From Clostridium sp. (GTDB taxonomy: Bacteria > Bacillota > Clostridia > Clostridiales > Clostridiaceae), in assembly GCA_015058405.1 (NCBI GenBank), contig SVCL01000151.1:1-42367 (forward strand): a stretch of 42,367 bases of DNA, in the 5' to 3' direction. Below the pieces are notes generated by a model, which was not told the origin of the DNA, did not search any database, and saw only the letters and a list, made by a program, of their open reading frames with translations. The position numbers were made by a program, and so were the translations under genes. Positions 27,128-37,056 of the stretch are shown one piece after another. Position 1 is the first letter of the stretch. Each line of letters opens with the position of its first letter.

Positions 27128-27252
27128 GAAAAATTAGTAATATTAAATTAATTTGTTGGATTTTTCTGAAAATTTAATATAGTAAAAAGAAATTAAAGTG
27201 GTATAATTATACTGTAAAAAATAAATGTGCTAAAAAATATTACTAATTTTTC
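27128..27252. repeat. 17-bp perfect inverted repeat flanking the promoter of the HTH-CBS gene
   Basis: GAAAAATTAGTAATATT (27128-27144) is the exact reverse complement of AATATTACTAATTTTTC (27236-27252), with 91 bp between. The interval holds an extended -10, TGGTATAAT (27199-27207). No target-site duplication is visible. The right arm ends 22 bp before the gene. Confidence 0.8.
27199..27207 (+). promoter_or_regulatory. Extended -10 promoter of the HTH-CBS regulator
   Basis: TGGTATAAT combines a TG extension with a perfect -10. No convincing -35 is present, which is common for extended -10 promoters. Confidence 0.5.
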
Positions 27253-27273
27253 CTTTATAGAAAGAGGGATAAT

Positions 27274-27909
27274 ATGAAATTGTCAGATAGGCAAAAGGAA
27301 ATTATTAGGCTGGTTAAAGAAGGGCAGCCAGTAACAAGTGAAGCTTTAGCTGACAAACTAGGAGTTACAAGAGCAGCTCTTAGAGCGGATTTAGCAATAC
27401 TTACGATGATAGGAATATTAGATGCAAGGCCAAAAGTTGGATATGTTTATGCTGATAAACCTAAAAATAGCATACTTTTAGATTATATTAATGAAATTAA
27501 GGTATCTCAAATAATGTCAAAGCCATCTATAATTAGTGAAAACACAATGGTATATGATGCAATAATATATTTGTTTTTAAATGATGTAGGAACAGTATTT
27601 GTTGAGAATAATGGTTATTTAGTAGGTGCTGTATCACGAAAAGATCTTTTAAAGATTTCTATAGGGGGAACAGATATTCATAAGGTTCCAGTTGGAATTA
27701 TTATGACTAGAATGCCTAATATTATTATTAGTAATCCAGAAGATAGTGCATATGATTTAGCAAAACGTTTAATAGAACATGAAATTGATAGTATTCCGGT
27801 AGTAGAACTAGCAAAAGCTGAGGGTGAGAAGGATCAATATAAAATTATTGGTAAGGTATCAAAAACCAATATTACAAAGTTATTCGTTAAGATGGGTGAG
27901 AGCGAATAG
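27274..27909 (+). CDS. CcpN-like transcription regulator (HTH plus two CBS domains)
   Basis: The 211-residue protein has an N-terminal HTH_11 domain (1-60; SEALADKLGVTRAALRADLA as recognition part). A pair of CBS motifs follows (about 75-135 and 140-205), with IMSKPSIISENTMVYDAI and IMTRMPNIIISNPEDSAY. This is the architecture of B. subtilis CcpN/YqzB, which represses gluconeogenic genes and senses nucleotides through CBS. Here it lies directly upstream of ppdK, so control of pyruvate phosphate dikinase is the obvious hypothesis. No PPDK regulatory kinase gene lies next to it. The ribosome binding site is AGAGGGATAAT. Confidence 0.88.
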   Translation: MKLSDRQKEIIRLVKEGQPVTSEALADKLGVTRAALRADLAILTMIGILDARPKVGYVYADKPKNSILLDYINEIKVSQIMSKPSIISENTMVYDAIIYLFLNDVGTVFVENNGYLVGAVSRKDLLKISIGGTDIHKVPVGIIMTRMPNIIISNPEDSAYDLAKRLIEHEIDSIPVVELAKAEGEKDQYKIIGKVSKTNITKLFVKMGESE

Positions 27910-27921
27910 TAACATGTTGTA

Positions 27922-27951
27922 ACTATCAAAATCATTATTGATTTTGTTAGT
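27922..27951 (+). promoter_or_regulatory. Hairpin between the CcpN-like gene and ppdK
   Basis: ACTA-T-CAAAATCA pairs with TGATTTTG-T-TAGT around a TTAT loop with one mismatch. It has no clean T run after it, so it could be an mRNA processing or attenuation structure. Confidence 0.4.
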
Positions 27952-27987
27952 ATATATATATTTTGTATTGAACGGAGGAGTATTGAG

Positions 27988-30615
27988 ATGGAGAAAAAGT
28001 ACGTTTACCTTTTTAGTGAAGGTAATGCAAGTATGAGAAATCTACTTGGAGGTAAGGGAGCAAACTTGGCCGAAATGACTACACTAAACATTCCAGTGCC
28101 AAAAGGATTTACAGTTACTACAGAAGCTTGTAACAAATATTATGAAGATGGTAAACAAATATCATCAGAAATAATGGAACAAATTAATACAAGTGTAAAA
28201 GAATTGGAGAAGTTAGCTGGAAAAACATTTGGTAGTACAACAAATCCTTTACTTGTGTCAGTAAGATCAGGAGCTAGGGTTTCAATGCCAGGTATGATGG
28301 ACACTATATTAAATCTTGGGTTAAATGATGAAGCTGTAGAAGCTTTAGCTAAGTTAACTAATAATCCTAGATTTGCATATGACTCTTACAGAAGATTTAT
28401 TCAAATGTTTTCAGATGTCGTTATGGGAATTGAAAAAAGATTATTTGAAAATAAAATTGATGAAATGAAAGAAAGTAAGAATGTTCAATTCGATACTGAG
28501 CTTACAGCAGATGATTTAAAGGAATTAGTTGTGAGATTCAAGGAAATATATAAGAAGGAAAAGGGTGAAGAATTTCCTCAAGAGCCTAGAACTCAATTAA
28601 TTGAATCTATAAAAGCTGTATTTAGGTCATGGGATAATCCAAGAGCTATAGTTTATAGAAGACTTAATGATATTCCTGGCGAATGGGGAACAGCCGTAAA
28701 CGTACAACAGATGGTATTTGGTAATAAGGGGGATACTTCAGGTACAGGGGTAATATTCTCTAGAAATCCTGCTACAGGAGAAAACTCAATATATGGAGAA
28801 TATTTAATGAATGCACAAGGTGAAGATGTTGTTGCTGGAATTAGAACACCTCAACCAATTAGACAATTAGAAGAACAAAACCCAGCGATTTATAAGCAAT
28901 TAACAGATATTATTAACACTTTAGAAACTCACTATAAAGATATGCAAGATATGGAAATAACTATAGAAGAAGGTAAGTTATACTTCCTTCAAACAAGAAA
29001 CGGAAAGAGAACAGCTCAAGCTGCTTTAAAGATTGCAGTAGATTTAGTAGAAGAAAAAATGCTTACTAAAGAAGAAGCAATTTTAAAAGTTGAGCCAAAA
29101 CAATTAGATTCATTATTACATCCTGCTTTTGATGCAAATGAATTAAAGAAAGCAACAGTACTTGCAAAAGGTTTACCTGCTTCACCAGGTGCTGCTTGTG
29201 GTAAGATTGCTTTCACAGCTGATGAGTCTAAAGAAAGAGCTGAAAAAGGTGAAAAAGTTGTTCTTGTAAGACTTGAGACATCTCCGGAAGATATTGAGGG
29301 TATGATAGCCGCAGAAGGTATTTTAACTGTAAGAGGTGGAATGACTTCTCATGCTGCTGTTGTAGCTAGAGGTATGGGAACATGCTGTGTTGCAGGATGT
29401 GGAGAGATTAAAGTCGATGAAGAAGCCAAGACAGTAGTTATTAATGGTAAGACTTATGGTCCAGAAGATTATATTTCTATAGATGGATCTACAGGAAATG
29501 TTTATGCTGAAAAAGTAAAAACAGTATCTCCTGAAATTACAGGATATTTTGCTACATTTATGTCTTGGGCAGATGAAATTAGGAAATTAAAAGTAAGAAC
29601 TAATGCAGATACTCCAAGAGATACTAAGCAAGCTGTAGCTTTTGGTGCAGAAGGTATTGGACTTTGTAGAACAGAGCATATGTTCTTCGCAGAAGATAGA
29701 ATAATGGCTGTTAGAGAAATGATAGTATCTAAGAATGAAGTTGAAAGAAGAAAAGCCTTAGATAAGATTCTTCCAATGCAAAGACAAGACTTTATAGAAA
29801 TTTATGAAGCACTAGAAGGAAGACCTGCAACTATTAGATTCTTAGATCCACCATTACATGAATTTGTACCTCATAGTGATGAAGATATTTTAGCTTTATC
29901 TAAAGAAATGGGAGTAGACTTTAATGAGCTTAAAGCAACAATAGAAGGGTTACATGAATTCAATCCTATGATGGGTCATAGAGGATGTAGATTAGCAGTC
30001 ACTTATCCTGAAATCGCAGAAATGCAAACAAGAGCTGTAATTGAAGCTGCTATTTATGTTAAACAATCAAAAGGATATAATATTATACCAGAAATAATGA
30101 TTCCTTTGGTTGGAGAAATTAAAGAATTGAAATATGTTAAAGATGTTGTAGTTAAGACTGCAGAACAAGTAATGGAGGAAAAAGGTGTTAAATTAGAGTA
30201 CCATATTGGAACTATGATAGAAATTCCTAGAGCTGCATTAACTGCAGATGAGATAGCTAAAGAAGCTGAATTCTTCTCATTTGGTACAAATGATTTAACA
30301 CAAATGACTTTTGGATTCTCTAGAGATGATGCTGCTAAGTTCTTAGGTGCATATTATGATAAGAAGATTTACGAACAAGATCCATTTGCTAAGTTAGATC
30401 AAGTAGGAGTGGGTTCTCTTGTTAAATTAGCAGTTGAGAAAGGTAAATCTACAAGACCTAATATTCATTTAGGAATATGTGGAGAACATGGTGGAGATCC
30501 TTCATCTGTTGAATTCTGTCATGGTGCTGGACTTGATTATGTTTCATGTTCACCATTCAGAGTTCCACTTGCAAGACTTGCTGCAGCACAAGCTCAAGTA
30601 AAAAATAAAAGATAG
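27988..30615 (+). CDS. ppdK: Pyruvate, phosphate dikinase
   Basis: The 875-residue enzyme interconverts pyruvate, ATP and phosphate with PEP, AMP and pyrophosphate. It has the N-terminal nucleotide-binding domain with FSEGNASMRNLLGGKGANLAEM (split: FSEGNASM and LLGGKGANLAEM) and a central phosphohistidine domain with RGGMTSHAAVVARGMG near residue 455. The C-terminal PEP/pyruvate barrel carries GLCRTEHMFF and GICGEHGGDPSS. Length and motifs are normal for bacterial PPDK. In clostridia it may run toward PEP or toward pyruvate. The ribosome binding site is CGGAGGAG. It is preceded by the CcpN-like regulator and followed by a strong terminator. Confidence 0.98.
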   Translation: MEKKYVYLFSEGNASMRNLLGGKGANLAEMTTLNIPVPKGFTVTTEACNKYYEDGKQISSEIMEQINTSVKELEKLAGKTFGSTTNPLLVSVRSGARVSMPGMMDTILNLGLNDEAVEALAKLTNNPRFAYDSYRRFIQMFSDVVMGIEKRLFENKIDEMKESKNVQFDTELTADDLKELVVRFKEIYKKEKGEEFPQEPRTQLIESIKAVFRSWDNPRAIVYRRLNDIPGEWGTAVNVQQMVFGNKGDTSGTGVIFSRNPATGENSIYGEYLMNAQGEDVVAGIRTPQPIRQLEEQNPAIYKQLTDIINTLETHYKDMQDMEITIEEGKLYFLQTRNGKRTAQAALKIAVDLVEEKMLTKEEAILKVEPKQLDSLLHPAFDANELKKATVLAKGLPASPGAACGKIAFTADESKERAEKGEKVVLVRLETSPEDIEGMIAAEGILTVRGGMTSHAAVVARGMGTCCVAGCGEIKVDEEAKTVVINGKTYGPEDYISIDGSTGNVYAEKVKTVSPEITGYFATFMSWADEIRKLKVRTNADTPRDTKQAVAFGAEGIGLCRTEHMFFAEDRIMAVREMIVSKNEVERRKALDKILPMQRQDFIEIYEALEGRPATIRFLDPPLHEFVPHSDEDILALSKEMGVDFNELKATIEGLHEFNPMMGHRGCRLAVTYPEIAEMQTRAVIEAAIYVKQSKGYNIIPEIMIPLVGEIKELKYVKDVVVKTAEQVMEEKGVKLEYHIGTMIEIPRAALTADEIAKEAEFFSFGTNDLTQMTFGFSRDDAAKFLGAYYDKKIYEQDPFAKLDQVGVGSLVKLAVEKGKSTRPNIHLGICGEHGGDPSSVEFCHGAGLDYVSCSPFRVPLARLAAAQAQVKNKR

Positions 30616-30624
30616 ATAAGAATG

Positions 30625-30664
30625 AAAAATCCTTGTTATAGATTTCTATAACAAGGATTTTTAA
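30625..30664. terminator. Bidirectional terminator between ppdK and the CotS-like gene
   Basis: A perfect 17-bp stem, AAAAATCCTTGTTATAG with CTATAACAAGGATTTTT, encloses a 4-nt loop. The A and T runs at both ends let it act on both strands. Confidence 0.92.
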
Positions 30665-30677
30665 TAATTTATATGAT

Positions 30678-31730
30678 TTATAAGCTCCAATTTATATGTT
30701 CCATTATATCAATTATTTCTTTACAAAAAGTTAGATGAGATATTTGGTTTTTAGAATATTTATTTATTAACTTTAAATAATCATTTTTATTACATATATT
30801 TATATTTTTAAAGTAGTCTTTAGATATCTTCCAATATTTTTGAGGAAAACAAAGATAAGAAATTATATAGTATAAATCGGATTTTGTTAATTCCTTATTT
30901 GAGTTATATGCGTTTAGCATAGAAAAAGCTATATCAATATTCCAGTTTGTCTTTTCTCTTTTTAGTAATCTTCTAAGGAAATAAGAAAAATCATGGGCGC
31001 AATAATCATTTTTGCAATTATCAAAGTCTATTATCCATAGTTGATTTTTATTATTAAAAAGAATATTTTTATTTACATAATCACCATGACATAAAGATCT
31101 AGACAAATCTGATGTATCTATTTTGGATGCATAATTTAAAGCTAATTTACACAGCTCTAGATTGGTGTCAAAATCCTCAAGAAATTTTGTGGAAAATTCA
31201 TCTTTATACTTAAATGATAAGTTGGACATACGTAGAATTTGTTCTGAGTGTTTGGATAAAGATTCGTATATATTATCAAATCCTAGTCTTATTTTACTGC
31301 CTTCAATGGGCTTGAATAAAATTGATTTTTTATGGAATTTTGCAAGTTCTATAGATGCTTTAATTATATTTTCGTGAGAATCAAAGTTGCATTTATTTCC
31401 GTTAATCCAGGGTGTTAAAATAAAAAGCATATCATTATATTTTACATACCTACCACCTATTGAAGAAGGGAGTAGTTTAGGAACATTTAGATCATTTCTA
31501 TAAAGCCATTCTAGAGCAGAATAAACATAAAGTAGTTCTTCTTCTGAATAGTAAACCTTTTTTAAACAAAAAGAATTATTATTGGTATCTATTTTGTAAA
31601 CAACTCTTTGTTTGATCGTATCTTTAAATTTAATCATTTTTACTTCGGCGCTATATATATTAAAAGAGGGTAGGATATTCTTTAAAATATTATCTTCATT
31701 AAAAATATTTTTAGTTGTTTTATGTATCAT
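30678..31730 (-). CDS. CotS family spore coat kinase-like protein
   Basis: The 350-residue protein has the aminoglycoside-phosphotransferase/CotS fold. The catalytic loop is LCHGDYVNKNILF near residue 213 and the metal-binding DFD is in IIDFDNCKNDY near 232. The N-lobe contains VVYKIDTNNNSFCLKKVYYS. CotS, YtaA and YsxE of B. subtilis are spore coat proteins of this family; catalytic activity is unproven for most. It is cysteine- and tyrosine-rich, fitting a coat protein. The nearest ribosome binding site, AAAGGGG, is about 13 nt from the ATG, slightly far. It converges on ppdK and stands alone. Confidence 0.85.
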   Translation of the reverse strand: MIHKTTKNIFNEDNILKNILPSFNIYSAEVKMIKFKDTIKQRVVYKIDTNNNSFCLKKVYYSEEELLYVYSALEWLYRNDLNVPKLLPSSIGGRYVKYNDMLFILTPWINGNKCNFDSHENIIKASIELAKFHKKSILFKPIEGSKIRLGFDNIYESLSKHSEQILRMSNLSFKYKDEFSTKFLEDFDTNLELCKLALNYASKIDTSDLSRSLCHGDYVNKNILFNNKNQLWIIDFDNCKNDYCAHDFSYFLRRLLKREKTNWNIDIAFSMLNAYNSNKELTKSDLYYIISYLCFPQKYWKISKDYFKNINICNKNDYLKLINKYSKNQISHLTFCKEIIDIMEHINWSL

Positions 31731-31924
31731 ATAAATATTATTTTCCCCTTTCTCATAATCTTCATTATTATAGATATTAAAAAATATGAATTAATATACT
31801 AAATACAATTTAAAAAAATACAAAAAATATATATAAAAATTTTATATATGCAAATAATATTTACATGTAATAAATAAAGGATTTAGGAGATAAGTATAGA
31901 ATAATAAAAAAGAGGTGATGATAT

Positions 31925-32032
31925 ATGAACGTAAGGGAAAAAATCGAAAACTTTGAAACCTTGACACTCATTAAAGAGAACACCTTATATTTGGCGTTGA
32001 ACTTGGGAGAATATATTATAAATAATACTTGA
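31925..32032 (+). pseudogene. 35-residue ORF with good RBS, possible remnant of dgt (dGTPase)
   Basis: GAGGTG (31912-31917) sits 7 nt before an ATG that opens MNVREKIENFETLTL and stops after 35 codons. The opening resembles, from memory, the N-terminus of clostridial dGTP triphosphohydrolases (REKIE..E..TL), and dgt often lies just upstream of dnaG. The expected continuation (SKGR, then RRLKHKTQV and HD motifs) is absent. The flanking 31731-31924 and 32033-32305 contain no other supported gene. The alternative is an unrelated small peptide gene. Confidence 0.35.
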
Positions 32033-32305
32033 ATTATATTTTAGGGATTCTAGAAGAAAAATGAAGTTGAAGGTGATTTGATTTAATAAAAAATAATAGA
32101 TTATAGTTGTTGTCTAAATATGTTTGAGGAGATACGCTTGCCTTAAATGGAAATATATTAAATGTAAGAATAATTTATCCTAAAGTATGAAAAAATAAAC
32201 TAAGTAAATAAAAAATACTTGATATGTTAGAAGGATTTTAAATCACCATGTCGAATAATATATAAATTGTTGAAAAAAATTTTGTAGGGAAGGAGATTAT
32301 ATTCC

Positions 32306-34099
32306 TTGCGTATTTCAGAAGAGATTATTGAAAGAGTTAAACAAGAAAATGATATTGTAGATATAATTTCAGAATCTGTAAGACTAAAGAGAACAGGGAG
32401 AAATTACATAGGATTATGTCCGTTTCATAATGATAAATCTCCATCTTTTTCTGTTTCTCAAGATAAACAGATATATAAGTGTTTTTCATGTGGGGAAGCA
32501 GGTAATGTAGTTACATTCTTAATGAAACAGAAAAATTTGAATTTTGTTGAAGCTGTTAAGGTTTTAGCTGATAGAGCTAATATTCCGCTGGATTTAGGAA
32601 ATGGTAAATCCAGTAAGATTACTAGAAAAAAAGATATTTTGTTTAAAACTAATGTTGAAGCAGGAAGATATTTTTTTGGTAATTTAATGGCTGATAAAAA
32701 AGCAAAAGAATATTTTTTGAATCGAGGAATACAAGAGTCTACAATTAAAAAGTTTGGGTTAGGATATGCAAAGGACGGTTGGAGTAATTTAATCTATCAT
32801 TTGAAAAGAAAAGGTATCAGAGATGAAGTAATGGTGGAAGCAGGATTAGTTCTTAAAAATGAACAAAGAGGTACCGTTTATGATAGATTTAGAAGTCGAG
32901 TTATGTTTCCTGTTTTTGATATCAAAGGGAGAGTAATTGGATTTGGTGGAAGGGTATTAGATGATTCAAAACCTAAATATTTAAATTCGCCAGAAACATT
33001 GGTTTTTCAAAAAGGTACCAATTTATATGGATTAAATCTTGCAATTAAGAGTAAAATGCAAGAAAGATATTTTATAATTGTTGAAGGTTATATGGATTGT
33101 ATATCTCTTCATCAATATGGTATTACAAATGTTGTTGCATCTCTTGGTACTGCTTTGACTGTAAATCAAGCAAGGCTCCTTAAAAGATATGCTGATAAAG
33201 CAATAATATCTTATGATGCAGATGTAGCTGGGCAGACTGCAACTCTTAGAGGATTAGAAATCTTGAGAGATGCAGGATTTGATGTTAGAGTGTTGCAGAT
33301 TCCAAAGGGAAAAGATCCGGATGAATTTGTGCGTTCTAATGGAAAAGAAGCTTTTTTAAAGTTAGTAGAAGCAGCTATGCCTTTAATTAGTTATAGATTA
33401 AAAAGAGCTGAGGAAGGCATAGATTTTAAAAATGATCAATCATTAATTAAATATGGGGAAAGAGTTGCTAAGATTTTAGCTGACTTAAATCCTGTAGAAA
33501 AGGATGTTTATATTAAAAAAATATCTGAAGATACAGGGATTAGGGAGCAATCTTTATATGATTTAATAAGATTAACTAAAAAAGAAGAGCTGCAAGTGAA
33601 TAAAGAGGAAGAAGTTGGCACAAAATTAAGAATAGAGCCAGCACATTTAAAGGCAGAAAAATCTTTGTTAAAATTAATGATTAATGATGAGTATTATGAG
33701 AATATAATTAATAACTTATCAGTTGATGATTTGAATTTAGAAGCTCATAAAAAAATATTTACTTTAATATGTAATGGTAAGGAAGAAAAAACTAAAAATA
33801 TTATTTCCTATGTTGAAAGTGGATGTGATGATATAGAGTCATCAAAAGAATGGGTGAAGATAAAAGAACTTAAAGTATTTTTACAAGAAGATAATTTTGA
33901 AAAGATTATTAGTGACTTAATTAATACTGTAAGATCGTTTAGATTGCAAAAACGCTTTGAAAAACTTAAGAAGGAGTTAAAGGTATTGGAACAAAAGGGT
34001 ATGATAGAAGAATCAATTAAACTTGCTATAGAGCTAAAGGAAGTAAAAGAAGCTTTAGAAAGACAGAAAGGTGGTAATGGTCATGGCGAAAGGAGGTAA
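32306..34099 (+). CDS. dnaG: DNA primase
   Basis: The 597-residue primase is complete. The CHC2 zinc-binding domain has [11 protein letters not shown] and KCFSCGEAG within residues 38-66. The TOPRIM catalytic core includes IIVEGYMDC near residue 258 and SYDADVAGQ near 305. A C-terminal helicase-binding part follows. It starts at TTG with GGAAGGAGA upstream and lies before rpoD, the classic dnaG-rpoD part of the macromolecular synthesis operon. Its last codons form the rpoD ribosome binding site. Confidence 0.97.
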   Translation: MRISEEIIERVKQENDIVDIISESVRLKRTGRNYIGLCPFHNDKSPSFSVSQDKQIYKCFSCGEAGNVVTFLMKQKNLNFVEAVKVLADRANIPLDLGNGKSSKITRKKDILFKTNVEAGRYFFGNLMADKKAKEYFLNRGIQESTIKKFGLGYAKDGWSNLIYHLKRKGIRDEVMVEAGLVLKNEQRGTVYDRFRSRVMFPVFDIKGRVIGFGGRVLDDSKPKYLNSPETLVFQKGTNLYGLNLAIKSKMQERYFIIVEGYMDCISLHQYGITNVVASLGTALTVNQARLLKRYADKAIISYDADVAGQTATLRGLEILRDAGFDVRVLQIPKGKDPDEFVRSNGKEAFLKLVEAAMPLISYRLKRAEEGIDFKNDQSLIKYGERVAKILADLNPVEKDVYIKKISEDTGIREQSLYDLIRLTKKEELQVNKEEEVGTKLRIEPAHLKAEKSLLKLMINDEYYENIINNLSVDDLNLEAHKKIFTLICNGKEEKTKNIISYVESGCDDIESSKEWVKIKELKVFLQEDNFEKIISDLINTVRSFRLQKRFEKLKKELKVLEQKGMIEESIKLAIELKEVKEALERQKGGNGHGERR

Positions 34100-34106
34100 C
34101 AAAGAA

Positions 34107-35219
34107 ATGGCAGAAGGAACAAAAACAAAAGGAACTAAAAAACCTATAGATATAAAAGATAAAAATGCAAAGATGGCCATAGTTAAAAATTTAATGGAAA
34201 AGGGTAAGAAAAATGGTACCTTAACATATAAAGAAATTATGGATGAAATAGAACATATAGATTTAGGACCAGAACAAATTGAAAAAATATATGAGGTACT
34301 AGAATCTATGGGAATAGAGGTTCTAGGAGATGCGCCAGATCATGACGTAGAAGAAGATGAGGAATTAGATTTAACTGTACCAGAAGGTATTGCTATAGAT
34401 GATCCAGTAAGAATGTACTTAAAAGAAATTGGTAAGGTTCCGCTATTAACTTCTGAAGAAGAAATAGCACTTGCTCAAAGATTAGAAGCAGGGGATCAAT
34501 ATGCTAAAAAGAAATTAGCAGAAGCTAACTTAAGATTAGTTGTTAGTATAGCAAAAAGATATGTAGGTAGAGGAATGTTATTCCTAGATCTTATTCAAGA
34601 AGGTAATTTGGGTCTAATAAAGGCTGTTGAGAAGTTTGATTATACAAAAGGGTATAAGTTCTCTACTTATGCTACATGGTGGATTAGACAGGCAATAACA
34701 AGAGCTATTGCAGATCAAGCTAGAACAATAAGAATACCAGTTCATATGGTTGAAACTATAAATAAGCTTATAAGAGTTCAAAGACAATTGCTTCAAGAAT
34801 TAGGTCGTGATCCATTCCCAGAAGAAATTTCTAAGGTTATGGATTTACCAGTAGAAAAGGTAAGAGAAATCCAAAAGATAGCTCAAGAGCCAGTTTCTTT
34901 AGAAACTCCAATAGGTGAAGAGGAAGATAGTCATTTAGGAGACTTTATTCCAGATGATGAAGCACCAGCACCAGCAGAAGCAGCAGCATTTACAATGCTT
35001 AAGGAACAATTAATAAATGTTTTAGATACTTTAACTCCTAGAGAAGAAAAAGTTTTAAGACTTAGATTTGGTCTTGATGATGGAAGAGCAAGAACTCTTG
35101 AAGAAGTAGGAAAAGAGTTTAATGTAACTAGAGAAAGAATAAGACAGATTGAAGCTAAAGCTTTAAGAAAGCTTAGACATCCATCTAGAAGTAAGAAGCT
35201 TAAAGATTATTTAGATTAA
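34107..35219 (+). CDS. rpoD: RNA polymerase primary sigma factor (SigA/RpoD)
   Basis: The 370-residue group 1 sigma factor has a short region 1.1 (about 20-75), region 1.2/2 with [11 protein letters not shown] and [14 protein letters not shown], region 2.4 with [14 protein letters not shown], region 3 and region 4 with [12 protein letters not shown] and [18 protein letters not shown]. It recognises the TTGACA/TATAAT promoters noted in this window. ATG 34107 has a strong AAAGGAGG 10 nt upstream, located in the end of dnaG. ATG 34083, overlapping dnaG, has AAAGGTGG before it and is a real alternative that would add 8 residues. Confidence 0.97.
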   Translation: MAEGTKTKGTKKPIDIKDKNAKMAIVKNLMEKGKKNGTLTYKEIMDEIEHIDLGPEQIEKIYEVLESMGIEVLGDAPDHDVEEDEELDLTVPEGIAIDDPVRMYLKEIGKVPLLTSEEEIALAQRLEAGDQYAKKKLAEANLRLVVSIAKRYVGRGMLFLDLIQEGNLGLIKAVEKFDYTKGYKFSTYATWWIRQAITRAIADQARTIRIPVHMVETINKLIRVQRQLLQELGRDPFPEEISKVMDLPVEKVREIQKIAQEPVSLETPIGEEEDSHLGDFIPDDEAPAPAEAAAFTMLKEQLINVLDTLTPREEKVLRLRFGLDDGRARTLEEVGKEFNVTRERIRQIEAKALRKLRHPSRSKKLKDYLD

Positions 35220-35226
35220 TATATAC

Positions 35227-35258
35227 AAAAACATCTGTTTTAGGACAGATGTTTTTTA
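35227..35258 (+). terminator. Terminator of dnaG-rpoD
   Basis: AAAAACATCTGT (35227-35238) pairs with ACAGATGTTTTT (35245-35256) around a 6-nt loop. Confidence 0.9.
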
Positions 35259-35282
35259 ATACTAATGAAAGTTGGAGATTTT

Positions 35283-35981
35283 ATGGAATTAAGTAAAAGA
35301 CTAAAGTTTATAGCGGATAAAATTGATAAATGTGAAAGTATTATAGATGTGGGAACAGATCATGGATATATTCCTATCTATGCAGTCAAAAATAATTTGT
35401 GTAATAAGGCTATAGCATCTGATATAAATAAAGATCCTGTAAAAAAGGCAAAGCTTAACGCTTCTTTAGAAGGTGTAGGAAAAGAAGTTGATGTAAGACT
35501 TGGTGGAGGGTTAGAAACTGTAAAGATTAATGAAGTTGATGGCGTTATAATAGCTGGTATGGGAGGAAACTTAATAAGAGATATCTTAGAAAAGGATATG
35601 GAAAAAGTAGAAAAGTATAAATTTTTAATACTTCAGCCTGCCCAAAATCCAGAGGTTTTAAGAGAGTATTTATATAATAATAATTATGAAATAATTACTG
35701 AGGATTTATGCTTTGATGAAGGAATATTTTATGAATTGTTTAAGGTTAAGTTTAGTAAGGAAAAGCAAATTGATAATTTAACTATGGATTCATATGAATT
35801 TTCTCCTGTACTTATAAAAGACAAACATCATTTAATGTTTGAATATTTAGAAAGCAAAGAAGCGAAATATAAAAAAATATTAGGTTTTATAAAAGATGAC
35901 ACTGATTCAGCAAAAGAAAGAAAAGCAGACATTGAAAGAAAAATCGAATTAATAGATAAATTGAAAGAAGAGGTGAGATAA
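35283..35981 (+). CDS. trmK: tRNA (adenine(22)-N1)-methyltransferase TrmK
   Basis: The 232-residue Rossmann methyltransferase methylates A22 of tRNA. The SAM-binding motif is IIDVGTDHGYIPIYA near residue 20, with DINKDPVKKA after it. The catalytic region is GVIIAGMGGNLIRDIL. A C-terminal coiled coil follows. The start at 35283 gives MELSKRLKFIAD, the usual family N-terminus, with TTGGAG 5 nt before it. An in-frame ATG at 35265 has no ribosome binding site because the rpoD terminator precedes it. It abuts nif3 without a gap, and this trio order is conserved. Confidence 0.94.
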   Translation: MELSKRLKFIADKIDKCESIIDVGTDHGYIPIYAVKNNLCNKAIASDINKDPVKKAKLNASLEGVGKEVDVRLGGGLETVKINEVDGVIIAGMGGNLIRDILEKDMEKVEKYKFLILQPAQNPEVLREYLYNNNYEIITEDLCFDEGIFYELFKVKFSKEKQIDNLTMDSYEFSPVLIKDKHHLMFEYLESKEAKYKKILGFIKDDTDSAKERKADIERKIELIDKLKEEVR

Positions 35982-36776
35982 ATGAGTGTAAAAGTTAAAG
36001 ATATAATGAAAGCTATGGAAAGTTTAGCACCTGTCTTTTTAAAAGAAAGCTACGATAATGTAGGTCTTATGGTAGGAGAAAAGGATAAGGAAGTTAATAA
36101 GGTATTATTGGCTTTAGATTGTACTAAAGAAGTAATAGAAGAGGCTAAAAGAGAAGAAGTCGATTTAATCATTACTCATCATCCATTACTTTTTAGAAAA
36201 CCAAATAAGATAGTTAAAGAGGATTTGCAAGGATATAAAATAATAGAGCTTATTAAAAATGATATATCTTTATATTCTAGTCATACTAATTTGGATTCTG
36301 TAAAAGGCGGAATAAATGAAAAAATAGTAGAACTTTTAGGGTTTAAAAATAGTAAGCTTATAGAAAAAAGTAATGTTAAAAACTTTGAGGACTCTGGTAT
36401 AGGAAGAATAGTGACTTTAGACGAAGAAATATTAGTAAATGATCTTATAGAAAAAGTAAAAGGTACTTTAGGTATAAATAGTTTTAGGGCTGCCATAGCA
36501 AAGGATACTGTTAAGAAGGTAGCTATAATAAATGGAAGTGGCCAAGATTATTTTGGAAAAGCTTTAGCTTTAGGAGCAGATTGTATAATTACTGGAGATA
36601 CTACTTATCATTTTGTATCTGATTATAAAGAATTAGGCGTAACTATATTAGATGCTGGACATTTTTCGACTGAATGGCTTGTATTTTTAGAAGTAATGAA
36701 AGGTATAGAAGGACAATTTAAAGACGTAACCTTTATTCCTTCGAAGGATTCAAAAGACCCATATACGTTTGTATAA
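35982..36776 (+). CDS. Nif3-like dinuclear metal centre protein
   Basis: The 264-residue protein belongs to the Nif3/YqfO/GTP cyclohydrolase I type 2 family, which forms hexamers with two metals per subunit. Visible metal ligands are in THHPLLF (HH near 68), YSSHTNLDSVKGG near 104 and GHFSTEW near residue 227. It lacks the middle insertion seen in B. subtilis YqfO, as it is about 265 residues. The enzymatic activity remains debated. The ATG follows the trmK stop directly, with AAGAGGTGAG upstream. Confidence 0.93.
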   Translation: MSVKVKDIMKAMESLAPVFLKESYDNVGLMVGEKDKEVNKVLLALDCTKEVIEEAKREEVDLIITHHPLLFRKPNKIVKEDLQGYKIIELIKNDISLYSSHTNLDSVKGGINEKIVELLGFKNSKLIEKSNVKNFEDSGIGRIVTLDEEILVNDLIEKVKGTLGINSFRAAIAKDTVKKVAIINGSGQDYFGKALALGADCIITGDTTYHFVSDYKELGVTILDAGHFSTEWLVFLEVMKGIEGQFKDVTFIPSKDSKDPYTFV

Positions 36777-36834
36777 CACTAATAAAAGAGGATATTTTAA
36801 AGGGAAGTATATATCACTAAAGATGTTATTATAT

Positions 36835-36931
36835 AAAAAGATAAAATAAATTAGCTTTGTATAGACTATTTTAATTTGGAAAAATTTTTATTTGTTAAAT
36901 AGTACTTTAAGCTAATTATTTTATCTTTTTT
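36835..36931 (+). terminator. Long structured hairpin after nif3, ending in T7
   Basis: AAAAAGATAAAAT...TTAGCTT (36835-36857) pairs with AAGCTAA...ATTTTATCTTTTT (36909-36930), with one unpaired base in 23. A second inner stem, ACTATTT/AAATAGT, shortens the loop. Seven T residues follow. It is much larger than the other terminators here. The remaining part of this 376-bp gap is AT-rich, with the bactofilin promoter at its right end. Confidence 0.6.
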
Positions 36932-37056
36932 TGCTATAACATTATTAAAATAATTCCTTTGATTCAGGAGTATTTTGTATTTTTAGTATTAATAGTTTAG
37001 ATATATTCTTTTAGATATAAATATTTGTTTTTAAGTTTAAAAAAATATAAAAACTA

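Noticed and set aside
32033..32280. Weak reading frame around 32120-32190 (GDTLALNGNILNVR)
   Set aside because: It has no start or ribosome binding site, is interrupted by stops on both sides, and no family was recognised.
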